Of a stretch of 64,000 nucleotides of DNA, positions 34,046 through 41,725 are shown in pieces. The stretch's first letter is position 1. Each line of letters begins with the position of its first letter. This DNA comes from Kitasatospora herbaricolor. GTDB lineage: Bacteria; Actinomycetota; Actinomycetes; Streptomycetales; Streptomycetaceae. Where the stretch lies: positions 2,852,001 to 2,916,000 of the forward strand of contig NZ_JAUSVA010000002.1 in NCBI RefSeq assembly GCF_030813695.1. The letters are read 5' to 3'. Under the pieces are notes generated by a model. That model was not told the origin of the DNA and did no database searches. It saw nothing but the letters and a program-made list of their open reading frames with translations. The position numbers were made by a program, and so were the translations under genes.

Positions 34046-34678
34046 ATGTACGTCTTCGATCTCAGCAGTGCCTTCATCGCGTTCTTCGCGGTGGTCGGGC
34101 CGCCCAAGGTCCTGCTGTCCTTCGCCCAGCTGGGGACCGGCCGCAGCACCGGCTACCTGCGCCGGCTGGCTCTGTGGAGCTCGCTGGTCGCCGCCGTCGT
34201 CGGCGGGGTGATGGCGTACATCGCGGACTTCGTCACCACGCTGTTCCACGTCAGCGACCAGTCGCTGCAGCTGGCCGGCGGGACGATCTTCTTCATCTAC
34301 GCGGTGGCGCTGGTCCTCGGCATCCACCTGGGCGGCGGCGACTCGGACGACGAGCACCTGGCGAACCCGATGGTGGACGGCATCCGCGCGTTGCTGCTGC
34401 CCTACATCGCCAGCCCGCTGGCCATGACGGGCGTCCTGATCGGGTCGCTCAGCAAGGACACCTGGGGCTGGCACACCACCGTGGCCGTGGCCTACCTCGC
34501 GGTGGTGGCGATCAACTGCGTCTGCGTACTGCTGCTGGCCCCGCTGCTGCAGCGAAGCCGGCGGACCTCGCTGGAACTGCTCTCCCGGCTGCTCGGACTG
34601 CTGCTCGCCGCGGTCGGCGTGGAGCTGTTCCTGAACGGGCTGGCCGAGCTGGGCGTGCACATGGCCGTGGGCCATTGA
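34046..34678 (+). CDS. MarC-family integral membrane protein
   Basis: This 210-residue protein has six hydrophobic helices. The family marks are FIAFFAVVGPPKVLLSFAQL in the first helices and LLLPYIASPLAMTGVLIGSLSKD after the central loop, which carries an acidic GGGDSDDEH segment. MarC (UPF0056) proteins are of uncertain function; despite the name they are not established antibiotic-resistance proteins. It lies 42 bases after the barstar-like gene and may share its transcript. Confidence 0.85.
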   Translation: MYVFDLSSAFIAFFAVVGPPKVLLSFAQLGTGRSTGYLRRLALWSSLVAAVVGGVMAYIADFVTTLFHVSDQSLQLAGGTIFFIYAVALVLGIHLGGGDSDDEHLANPMVDGIRALLLPYIASPLAMTGVLIGSLSKDTWGWHTTVAVAYLAVVAINCVCVLLLAPLLQRSRRTSLELLSRLLGLLLAAVGVELFLNGLAELGVHMAVGH

Positions 34679-34776
34679 GCGGGCGGGCGCCCGGGCGGGC
34701 CCGGTCCGCCGGGGCGCGGACACCCCGGCGGCCGGCGACGGGCGGAGCGCCGCTCCGGCGGCCGCCCGCGGGAGGA

Positions 34777-35310
34777 TCAGCCGGCCGTGAGCAGCGCCAG
34801 CACCCGGGCGATCTCCGCGCGGGCCCCGGGGTCGGTGATCACACCGTCCGGGCCGACCACCGCGCGGTCCACCGGTACGGCGGCGCAGGCCTCCTCCAGC
34901 ACGGCCGCGCCCGTGTAGCCCAGCACCAGGCGCAGGGTGGCCTCGGCGCCGAGGCCGCGGCCGGGGTTGGCCGCGTTGATCCAGGCCGTCGGCTTGTCGG
35001 AGATCTCGACGCCGCCGACGGTCCAGTCCAGCAGGTTCTTGAAGGATCCCGGCAGGGTGCCCGCGTACTCGGGGGTGCAGACCAGGATCGCGTCGGCGGC
35101 CGCGACGGCCGCGCGCAGCTCGGCGACCGGGGCCGGCAGCGGGTCGGCGTCGTCGTCCGGGTTGAAGTGCGGCAGCCCGGCCAGCCCTTCGTACAGCGTG
35201 GTGGTGACCCCCTCGGGGGCCAGGTCGGCGGCGGTGCGCAGCACGATCTCGTTGGAGGAGCCGGTGCGCAGACTCCCTGGCAGCAGCAGGACATGACGGT
35301 TCGTCGGCAT
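34777..35310 (-). CDS. NAD(P)H-dependent FMN reductase
   Basis: This 177-residue flavodoxin-like protein starts at an ATG. The phosphate-binding loop is PGSLRTGSSNEIVLRTAA. The isoalloxazine-binding segment is LVCTPEYAGTLPGSFKNLLDW, followed by KPTAWINAANPGRG. These features define the NADPH-dependent FMN reductase / quinone reductase family (PF03358). It likely reduces quinones, chromate or flavin in the cytosol. It is co-directional with the Lrp gene upstream, with 24 bases between, so the two may be co-transcribed. Confidence 0.9.
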   Translation of the reverse strand: MPTNRHVLLLPGSLRTGSSNEIVLRTAADLAPEGVTTTLYEGLAGLPHFNPDDDADPLPAPVAELRAAVAAADAILVCTPEYAGTLPGSFKNLLDWTVGGVEISDKPTAWINAANPGRGLGAEATLRLVLGYTGAAVLEEACAAVPVDRAVVGPDGVITDPGARAEIARVLALLTAG

Positions 35311-35334
35311 GCCGGTCAACCTACCCGGCGGCCC

Positions 35335-35769
35335 TCAGGGGGCAACCACGGGCCGCCAGGGGACGGGACTGGAGAGGATCATCGAGCTGGCGGGTTGCCC
35401 GTACCCCGCCAGCCGGTCGATCAGCGCCTCGAACTGCGCCATCGCGGGCACCGCGACCAGCAGGGCGCAGCAGGCGCCGCCGGTCACCCGGTGCAGTTGC
35501 AGCACCTCGGGCCAGTCGGCCACCTCGGGGTCGCGGAGCAGGCAGCGCGGCCCGTAGCACTGGATCTGGACCAGCGCGGTGACCGGCAGGCCGGCCTTCG
35601 CGAGGTCGACGTGGGCGTGGTACCCGCTGATCACGCCGTCGGCCTCCAGCCGGCGGACACGCTCGGCGACGGCCGGCGGGGAGAGGCTGACCCGGCGGGA
35701 CAGCTCGTTGTAGGAGAGCCGGGCGTCGGCCTGCAGTTCGGCGAGCAGCCGGCGGTCGACGGTGTCCAT
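35335..35769 (-). CDS. Lrp/AsnC-family regulator, likely of tryptophan catabolism
   Basis: This 144-residue protein starts at an ATG behind GGGAG. The N-terminal winged helix is DTVDRRLLAELQADARLSYNELSRRVSLSPPAVAERVRRLEADGVI. The RAM ligand domain follows from residue 60 with GGACCALLVAVPAMAQFEALIDRL. It is divergent from the tryptophan dioxygenase-kynureninase operon, 249 bases away. Regulators of this class next to kyn genes respond to tryptophan or kynurenine in other bacteria, so control of the operon is likely. The intergenic region has a perfect TGCGATCGCA palindrome. Confidence 0.9.
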   Translation of the reverse strand: MDTVDRRLLAELQADARLSYNELSRRVSLSPPAVAERVRRLEADGVISGYHAHVDLAKAGLPVTALVQIQCYGPRCLLRDPEVADWPEVLQLHRVTGGACCALLVAVPAMAQFEALIDRLAGYGQPASSMILSSPVPWRPVVAP

Positions 35770-35869
35770 GATGGCTCCCTGCTGGTCGTGGTGGCCGGGG
35801 TGCCACCGGTGTGTCGGACGGGACGGAAGGGACGGTTTGCGTTCCTGAAGCCGAAAGGTCGAAAGACCA

Positions 35870-35879
35870 TGCGATCGCA
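35870..35879. promoter_or_regulatory. perfect palindrome between lrp-like gene and kyn operon
   Basis: TGCGATCGCA lies roughly midway in the 249-base divergent region. A GGTC-GAAA-GACC mini-hairpin sits just before it (35857-35868). It may be an Lrp binding site. A 10-base palindrome can occur by chance in such GC-rich DNA. Confidence 0.3.
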
Positions 35880-36018
35880 AGGCCCGACCGCCGATCCGGT
35901 GTCCGGAGCCCATTCAAGAGCGGGCAGGGCCGGCCGCACAATAGGTCCGCCCGGCCGGGACGGACCGGAGGCGCGGAAAGACCCGGCGCAGGGCGGGCTG
36001 TCAGGAAGGACCGGAAAC

Positions 36019-36849
36019 ATGGGGCACGACGCGGTGAGCACACCCAACCTGTCGTTCGGACGGGAGGAGGAGCCCGGCAGCGGGACGCCGTACGCGCGGT
36101 ACGTCCGGCTGGAGGAGCTGCACAGCCTGCAGCACCCGCGCAGCAAGGTGCCGGCCGAGCTCTCCTTCATCATCACCACCCAGGTGATGGAACTGCTCTT
36201 CGACCTGCTCCGGCACGAGTGGACGCTGGCCCAGCAGGCCCTGCGCGAGGACGAGGTGCCGGCCGCCCTGGCGGCGCTGCGGCGCGGCACCCACGTGCAG
36301 GACGTGCTGGTGAACTCCTGGGACCTGCTCGCCACCATGACCCCGCGGGAGTTCGGCTCCTTCCGCGAGGTGCTCGGCGAGGCCTCGGGCTTCCAGTCCT
36401 CCGCCTTCCTGCGCCTGGAGTTCCTGCTCGGCAACAAGAGCGAGCACCTGCTGCGGATGTACGAGGAGGTGCCCGCCACGCACCAGGAGCTGGCCGGCGC
36501 GCTGCGGGCCCCGAGCCTGTACGACGACGTGCTGGCGTTGCTCGCGCGGCGCGGCCTGGCCGTCCCCCACGAGCCCTCGGCCCAGCGCTACCAGCCGCTG
36601 CCGCAGGTGCAGGAGGCCTGGCACCGGGTGTACACCGAGCCCGCGTACGCCGACCTGGCGGGCCTCGGCGAGGCACTGCTCGACGCGGCCGAGCGGGTCA
36701 CCCGCTGGCGGCAGAAGCACTACTCGGCGGTCAAGCGCTCGATGGGCGACAAGCCCGGCACCGGCGGGTCCAGCGGCCTGACCTGGCTGAAGCGCTCCGC
36801 CGAGCAGGACGTCTTCCCCGAACTGTGGACCGTGAGGAACGAACTGTGA
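36019..36849 (+). CDS. kynA: tryptophan 2,3-dioxygenase
   Basis: This 276-residue haem enzyme starts at an ATG behind GGAAGGA. It opens the indole ring of L-tryptophan to N-formylkynurenine. Family segments in order are YVRLEELHSLQHPRS, FIITTQVMELLFDLLRHEW, GFQSSAFLRLEFLLGNKS and, near the end, KRSMGDKPGTGGSSGLTWL, where the GTGGSSG loop binds the substrate. Length is typical for bacterial enzymes. Its stop overlaps the kynureninase GTG (GTGA), so the two are coupled. No arylformamidase gene is found beside them; that step must be supplied elsewhere. Confidence 0.95.
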   Translation: MGHDAVSTPNLSFGREEEPGSGTPYARYVRLEELHSLQHPRSKVPAELSFIITTQVMELLFDLLRHEWTLAQQALREDEVPAALAALRRGTHVQDVLVNSWDLLATMTPREFGSFREVLGEASGFQSSAFLRLEFLLGNKSEHLLRMYEEVPATHQELAGALRAPSLYDDVLALLARRGLAVPHEPSAQRYQPLPQVQEAWHRVYTEPAYADLAGLGEALLDAAERVTRWRQKHYSAVKRSMGDKPGTGGSSGLTWLKRSAEQDVFPELWTVRNEL

Positions 36850-38123
36850 GCATCGGACCCGACGACACCCGGCTCTCCGGCGGCCGGCCCGGCACCACCC
36901 GGGCGCAGTGCGAGGCCCTGGACGCGGCGGACCCGCTGGCGGGGTTCCGCGCCGACTTCACCCTGCCCGAGAAGGGCGTCTACCTGGACGGCAACTCGCT
37001 CGGCGCGCTGCCGGTGCGGACCGCGGAGCGGGTCCGCGAGGTGGTCGAGGAGGAGTGGGGCCGCGAGCTCATCCGCAGCTGGAACGACGCCGGCTGGTTC
37101 GAGCAGCCGTACCGCCTGGGCGGCCGGATCGCGCCGCTGGTCGGGGCGGCCGCCGGCCAGGTGGTGGTCTGCGACACCACCTCGGTGAACCTCTTCAAGG
37201 TGCTCGCGGCGGCCCTGCGGCTGCGGCCCGGCCGGCACACGGTGCTCGGCGACGGCGCGGCCTTCCCCACCGACCTCTACATCGCCGAGGGCGTGACCTC
37301 TCTGGCCGGGGGCGCTCGCAGCGTCCTGCTGCCCTCGACCGGCGCCGAGGAGCTGGAGCGGCACCTGGACGGCGACGTCGCGGCCGTCGTCCTCTCCCAT
37401 GTCGACTACCGCACCGGCGAGTTGCTGGACATGGCGGCCATCACGGCCCAGGTCCGGGCGGCCGGCGCCCTGATGATCTGGGACGTCTGCCACTCGGTGG
37501 GCGCGCTGCCGGTCGAACTGGACGCCTGCGGAGCCGACTTCGCGGTCGGCTGCACCTACAAGTACCTGAACGGCGGCCCGGGCTCCCCCGCCTTCCTGTA
37601 CGTCGCCGAGCGCCACCAGAGCGCCGCCGAGCAGCCGCTGAGCGGCTGGTTCGGACACGCCCGCCCGTTCGCCTTCGAGCCGGCGTACGCGCCGACCGGC
37701 GGCATCGGACGCTTCCTGACCAGCTCGCCCTCCCTGCTGGGGCAGGCCGCGCTGGGCGCCGGACTCGACGTCTGGGAGCGGGCCGACCTGCGGGCCGTCC
37801 GGGCCAAGAGCCTGGCCCTGACCGACCTGTTCATCTCGCTGGTCGAACCGCTGGACGGCATCGAGGTGGTGACGCCGCGCGAGCACGACCGCCGGGGCAG
37901 CCAGGTCGCGCTGCGGCACCGGGACGGGTACCCGGTGGTGCAGGCGCTGATCGAGCGCGGGGTGATCGGCGACTTCCGGGCCCCCGACCTGATGCGCTTC
38001 GGGTTCACGCCGCTGTACGTCTCGTACACGCAGGTCTGGGACGCGGCACAGCAGTTGGCCGAGGTGCTGGAGTCCGGCGAGTGGCGCGAGGAGCGCTTCA
38101 ACCGGCGCGGCGCGGTGACCTAG
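36846..38123 (+). CDS. kynU: kynureninase
   Basis: This 425-residue PLP enzyme of fold type I starts at the GTG that overlaps the dioxygenase stop. It cleaves kynurenine to anthranilate and alanine. Visible features are YLDGNSLGALP at 46-56, TTSVNLFKVL, SHVDYRTGELLD, WDVCHSVGALP and the PLP lysine in CTYKYLNGGPGSP (Lys239), followed by GWFGH and FEPAYAPTGGIGRFLTSSP. All key residues of the family are present. The product anthranilate can feed quinoline or other aromatic pathways, or be degraded. Expression is likely under the divergent Lrp-type regulator. Confidence 0.95.
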   Translation: MSIGPDDTRLSGGRPGTTRAQCEALDAADPLAGFRADFTLPEKGVYLDGNSLGALPVRTAERVREVVEEEWGRELIRSWNDAGWFEQPYRLGGRIAPLVGAAAGQVVVCDTTSVNLFKVLAAALRLRPGRHTVLGDGAAFPTDLYIAEGVTSLAGGARSVLLPSTGAEELERHLDGDVAAVVLSHVDYRTGELLDMAAITAQVRAAGALMIWDVCHSVGALPVELDACGADFAVGCTYKYLNGGPGSPAFLYVAERHQSAAEQPLSGWFGHARPFAFEPAYAPTGGIGRFLTSSPSLLGQAALGAGLDVWERADLRAVRAKSLALTDLFISLVEPLDGIEVVTPREHDRRGSQVALRHRDGYPVVQALIERGVIGDFRAPDLMRFGFTPLYVSYTQVWDAAQQLAEVLESGEWREERFNRRGAVT

Positions 38124-38182
38124 GCCACCGCCACCGACAGGGGCCCTTATATGACGGATCATCATTTCGTACGATGGTGCGC

Positions 38183-38668
38183 ATGGGACCTCTGGAGCCT
38201 GACCCCGCGCAACTCCTCGTCGGACTGCTCTGCTTCTTCCTGATCTTCGGCATACTCGGCCGGATCGTCCTGCCCGGCCTCGAACGCACCCTCGCCGCAC
38301 GGCGGGACGCCATCGAAGGCGGGGCCGAACGGGCCGCGGAGGCACAGGCCGAAGCCCTGCGCACGCTCGCCGCCTACCGGCAGGAACTCGCCGCGGCCCA
38401 CCACGAGGCCGCCCGGATCCGCCAGGCCGCGGCCGAGGAGGGCGCCGCCCTGGTCGCGGCCGCCCGCGAGGAGGGCCAGCGCGAACGCGAGGAGCTCGTC
38501 CGCGCCGCCCGCGCCCGCTTCACCGTGGACCAGGCGCTCGCCGCCGTGGCGCTCCGGGAGAACGTCGGCACCCTCGCCACCGATCTCGCCGGCCGGATCG
38601 TCGGCGAGCCGCTCGACTCCTTCACCGCCGGGCGTGGCTCGGTCGAGCGGTTCTTCGCCGAGCGCTGA
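38183..38668 (+). CDS. orphan ATP-synthase b-subunit-like protein
   Basis: This 161-residue protein has one membrane helix near the N-terminus (LLVGLLCFFLIFGILGRIVLPGL) and then a long charged coiled coil rich in Ala, Glu and Arg (ARRDAIEGGAERAAEAQAEALRTLAAYRQELAAAHHEAARIR). This is the plan of F-type ATPase subunit b. No other atp genes are nearby, so it is a stand-alone paralogue. A TACGAT -10-like hexamer at 38170-38175 sits 8-13 bases before the ATG at 38183 and no Shine-Dalgarno is present, so the mRNA may be leaderless. An ATG at 38174 is the alternative start. Confidence 0.8.
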   Translation: MGPLEPDPAQLLVGLLCFFLIFGILGRIVLPGLERTLAARRDAIEGGAERAAEAQAEALRTLAAYRQELAAAHHEAARIRQAAAEEGAALVAAAREEGQREREELVRAARARFTVDQALAAVALRENVGTLATDLAGRIVGEPLDSFTAGRGSVERFFAER

Positions 38669-38724
38669 TCGCACCCGGGCGGGCCGCCCCGCCGCCACGC
38701 CCCCGGGCGTGTCCGAGGCGACGA

Positions 38725-38766
38725 CGGTGCCCCGGTGTCCAAGGACACCGGGGCACCGGGCTTTTC
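38725..38766 (+). terminator. hairpin terminator with T-run
   Basis: A perfect 16-bp stem with a 2-base centre (effectively a longer loop) is followed by GGCTTTTC. It ends the rightward b-like gene and lies 25 bases before the stop of the convergent surface-protein gene. Confidence 0.8.
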
Positions 38767-38790
38767 AGCGAAGGCCCTGCCGGGGGCGGG

Positions 38791-40674
38791 TCAGCTGTGG
38801 CGTCCGCGACGACGGACCACCATCACGACCAGACCACCACCCGCCAGCAGCACCGCACTCGCGAACCCCATCAGGACGGGGCTGACGCTGCTGCCGGTGG
38901 ACGGCAGCGACGGACCGCTCGGGGATCCGCCACCGTGCCCGTGGGTCGGCGGGCCGCCGGGAGTACTCGGCGAAGGCACGACGCTCGGGCTGTGGGTCGG
39001 ACTCGCGCTCTGCGAGGGCGAAGGCTTGGGACTGTAGGAGTGGGTGGGGCTGGGCTTCGGGCTGTACGAGTGCGTCGGACTCGGCTTCGGGCTCGGCGAC
39101 GGACTCGGGCTCGGGCTCGGGCTCGGGCTCACCGACGGACTCGGACTGGGCGAAGGCTTCGGACTGTACGAGTGGGTGGGGCTGGGCTTCGGGCTGTACG
39201 AGTGCGTCGGACTCGGCTTCGGGCTCGGCGACGGACTCGGGCTCGGGCTCGGGCTCGGGCTCACCGACGGACTCGGACTGGGCGAAGGCTTCGGACTGTA
39301 CGAGTGGGTGGGGCTGGGCTTCGGGCTGTACGAGTGCGTCGGACTCGGCTTCGGGCTCGGCGACGGCGACGGGCTCGGACTCGGGCTCGGGGACGGTGAC
39401 GGGCTCGGACTCGGGCTCGGGCTGGGTGACGGGCTCGGCGACGGCGACGGGCTCGGACTCGGGCTCGGACTCGGCGACGGCGACGGGCTCGGGCTCGGAC
39501 TCGGCGACGGCGACGGGCTCGGGCTCGGGCTCGGACTCGGGCTCGGCGAAGGCGACGTGCACTCCGGAAGGTCCCCGTCGAACGGGTAGGCGTGCAGCTC
39601 GTACCCGCCCGAGCCGCGCTGCTCCAGGTTGCCGGCCAGGTAGACCCGGCCGTTGATGCCGGGCATCTCGATGGTGGTGGTGCCGGCCGGGTTGCCCGCC
39701 ATGATGCTGCCCTGGAACTGGGCCCCACCGGTGAGCAGCGCGGTGGTGGCGGTCGGGAAGTTGTACAGCAGCTTGGGCCGCAGTTCGGTGGTCTGGTCCC
39801 CGGGGAAGCCGGTACCCGTGTACGTGTTGATCACCGGATTGGCCGACAGCATGTTGACGATCACGGTGGCGCCGGCCGGGATGCCGGCGAACACCAGGCC
39901 GATCTGGCCGCCCGTCGGGCTCGCGAGGTCCCCGGCGACGTTGAAGACCTGCCGCGCGCTGGTTCCGTCGCCGGTGAAGGTGGCGCTGAAACTGGTGAGG
40001 GCGACCGTACCGGTCGCGGTCGCCTGACCGGTGCAGGCCGAGGCGTTCTCGATCTGGGTCAGCACGGACCGGTACTGGTCGACGGCGTGGGCGTCCTGGA
40101 CGGCCTGGCCGGGCGCGGTGAGGGTGACGGTCCCGGAGAGGGTGCCGGCGTACCTGAGGTTGCCGTAGGCGTCGGGCCCGCCGACCTGGGTCCCGCCGAG
40201 CAGGAGCGTGTTCGTGGTCCTGACGTCGACGTTGCCGCCCACCGTCACGTGGTCGGTCCCGTCCGGCGGGGGCACCCGCGAGCCGACGCCGACGACGCCC
40301 GCGTTGAAGCTGCCGCCGCCGTTCTTGTCGATGGTGAAGTTGCCGAGCGTGACGATCTTGCCCTCGGCCTCGGCCGCGCGCTCGGAGGCCCGGAAGTAGC
40401 CCCCGGTGAAGATGTTGATGGTGGCGTCCCGCCCGGGGAAACTGCCGTTGTTCGGCGGCGAGGGGAAGACGGCCGGGCAGTCCGGCCCGCTGCAGGGCCC
40501 GAGCGGAGGGGCCAGGGGGGCGGCACTGCCGATGCTCAGCAGCGCGGTCAGCGGAGCCAGCGTCAGCCCGGCGACGAGGGCCGCCCTGACCACCCGGCGG
40601 TTGCGGGCGGGCGGCGGACCGGTCGCCGGAGGGGGCGGCTCGACCGGCCCCGTGGTGCCGACACCAAGATTCAT
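38791..40674 (-). CDS. LPSTG-anchored choice-of-anchor-A (CAA) surface protein with SP repeats
   Basis: This 627-residue protein starts at an ATG behind AAGGGG. A signal peptide spans about residues 25-55. The globular part (about 60-370) resembles choice-of-anchor A domains: [44 protein letters not shown] and [34 protein letters not shown] very long Ser-Pro stalk follows with SPSP runs and the alternating unit [10 protein letters not shown], then the sorting signal LPSTGS, a hydrophobic helix and RRRGRHS, so sortase attaches it to the cell wall. The stalk is a likely target for O-mannosylation and should be extended. Its ligand is unknown. Confidence 0.88.
   Translation of the reverse strand: MNLGVGTTGPVEPPPPATGPPPARNRRVVRAALVAGLTLAPLTALLSIGSAAPLAPPLGPCSGPDCPAVFPSPPNNGSFPGRDATINIFTGGYFRASERAAEAEGKIVTLGNFTIDKNGGGSFNAGVVGVGSRVPPPDGTDHVTVGGNVDVRTTNTLLLGGTQVGGPDAYGNLRYAGTLSGTVTLTAPGQAVQDAHAVDQYRSVLTQIENASACTGQATATGTVALTSFSATFTGDGTSARQVFNVAGDLASPTGGQIGLVFAGIPAGATVIVNMLSANPVINTYTGTGFPGDQTTELRPKLLYNFPTATTALLTGGAQFQGSIMAGNPAGTTTIEMPGINGRVYLAGNLEQRGSGGYELHAYPFDGDLPECTSPSPSPSPSPSPSPSPSPSPSPSPSPSPSPSPSPSPSPSPSPSPSPSPSPSPSPSPSPSPSPSPSPSPKPSPTHSYSPKPSPTHSYSPKPSPSPSPSVSPSPSPSPSPSPSPKPSPTHSYSPKPSPTHSYSPKPSPSPSPSVSPSPSPSPSPSPSPKPSPTHSYSPKPSPTHSYSPKPSPSQSASPTHSPSVVPSPSTPGGPPTHGHGGGSPSGPSLPSTGSSVSPVLMGFASAVLLAGGGLVVMVVRRRGRHS
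39016..39400. repeat. 132-bp tandem repeat, about 2.8 copies
   Basis: Nearly identical units begin at 39016, 39148 and 39280 and encode 44 residues of the Ser-Pro/THSY stalk of the surface protein. The first copy has small changes; the third runs out near 39370-39400. Near-identity implies recent duplication or homogenisation. Confidence 0.9.
39400..39555. repeat. degenerate 6-bp (Ser-Pro) microsatellite
   Basis: Runs of GGCTCG and GGCGAC hexamers encode uninterrupted Ser-Pro dipeptides at the start of the stalk. The tract is prone to length change in steps of two residues. Confidence 0.8.
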
Positions 40675-40887
40675 TGACTGCCCCTTACGCACGTCGGAGC
40701 GGGTTGCCCCCCATCACCCGTCACTCATCTGATGATGTGTCCCATCCAAGCCCGCGAGCCGTCCGGTTCATGGTCACCACGCCGTCCCTTTTGCCCCGGG
40801 ATCATACGGTTGGTCTCCCGTCGGCGGGTTGTCCGATCAGGCTCCCGGCTCATAGGTTGGGCACGGCGATCGGAGAGGGCGACAACG

Positions 40888-41619
40888 ATGGACAACGCTT
40901 CGTACGAACCGGCGGGCCCCCTGGTGGCGGTCGCGGCGAGCACCGAGGTCATGCGGCACCCCGAGGCGGGCGAGCACCTGCTCGGCCCCGCCGAGCAGCA
41001 GCGCGCCGCCCGGTTCCACCAGGCCTCCGGACGGCTCGACTACGTCGCGGCGCACGTCCTCGTCCGGATCTGCGCCGCGCGGGTGCTCGGCGTGGACGCG
41101 AGCGGTCTGACGCTGGCCCAGAAGTGCCCCGACTGCGGCGATCCCACCCACGGGAAGCCCTACCTGCCCGGCCACCCGGACCTCCACGTCAGCCTCTCGC
41201 ACACCCGCGGCGTGGTCGCCGTGGCCGCCGGGTACCACCCCGTCGGCGTCGACGTGGAGCTGCCGACCAGGACGGGGACGCCGGTCGAGGTCTTCGAACG
41301 AGTGCTCACCGAGGCCGAGATGCGGCTCGTCCAGGCGCACCCGGAGCCGGGCCGGGCCTTCCTGCGGCAGTGGGTCCGCAAGGAGGCCATGGTCAAGATC
41401 GGCCGGACCACGCTGGACACCCTCGGCGGACTGGACCTCTCCGCCCTGCCGCTGGACACCCCCGGCGAGCTGCCCCTGCACAGCCGGTTCACGGACCTGT
41501 ACCTGCTGGACTGGCAGGACGGCGGGCAGGACGCCGACGGCCGCGGTACCGGCGCGACCGCCTGCGCCGTGAGCACCCGGGCGCCCCGGCTGGCGACCCT
41601 GGCCACCCTGGCCCCCTGA
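40888..41619 (+). CDS. 4'-phosphopantetheinyl transferase (Sfp type)
   Basis: This 243-residue protein starts at an ATG behind GGAGAGGG. It loads the phosphopantetheine arm of CoA onto carrier proteins. Motifs are HVSLSHTRG (100-108), the Mg2+-binding GVDVELP (Asp122, Glu124) and WVRKEAMVK (162-170). A CPDCGDPTHGKPYLP segment at 80-94 carries the two cysteines common in actinobacterial members. No carrier-protein, NRPS or PKS genes are next to it, so it is probably a general activator that serves clusters elsewhere. It has its own promoter region (213-base gap upstream) and terminator. Confidence 0.92.
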   Translation: MDNASYEPAGPLVAVAASTEVMRHPEAGEHLLGPAEQQRAARFHQASGRLDYVAAHVLVRICAARVLGVDASGLTLAQKCPDCGDPTHGKPYLPGHPDLHVSLSHTRGVVAVAAGYHPVGVDVELPTRTGTPVEVFERVLTEAEMRLVQAHPEPGRAFLRQWVRKEAMVKIGRTTLDTLGGLDLSALPLDTPGELPLHSRFTDLYLLDWQDGGQDADGRGTGATACAVSTRAPRLATLATLAP

Positions 41620-41647
41620 GGGCACCCGGCAGGCGGTGTCCGGACGT

Positions 41648-41695
41648 ACGACGACGGCCGCACCCGCCCGGCCGGGCAGACGCGGCCGTCGTCGT
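41648..41695. terminator. hairpin between convergent genes
   Basis: Arms ACGACGACGGCCGC and its exact complement (14 bp) enclose a 20-base loop that can itself pair (GCCCGGCCGGGC). It lies between the phosphopantetheinyl transferase and beta-helix genes. Confidence 0.7.
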
Positions 41696-41725
41696 CGGGG
41701 TGTCAGGGCACCCCGCCACCGCCCG

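Noticed and set aside
39016-39555. Regular repeats resembling a CRISPR array
   Set aside because: Units are contiguous and in frame with Ser-Pro coding sequence; there are no unique spacers.
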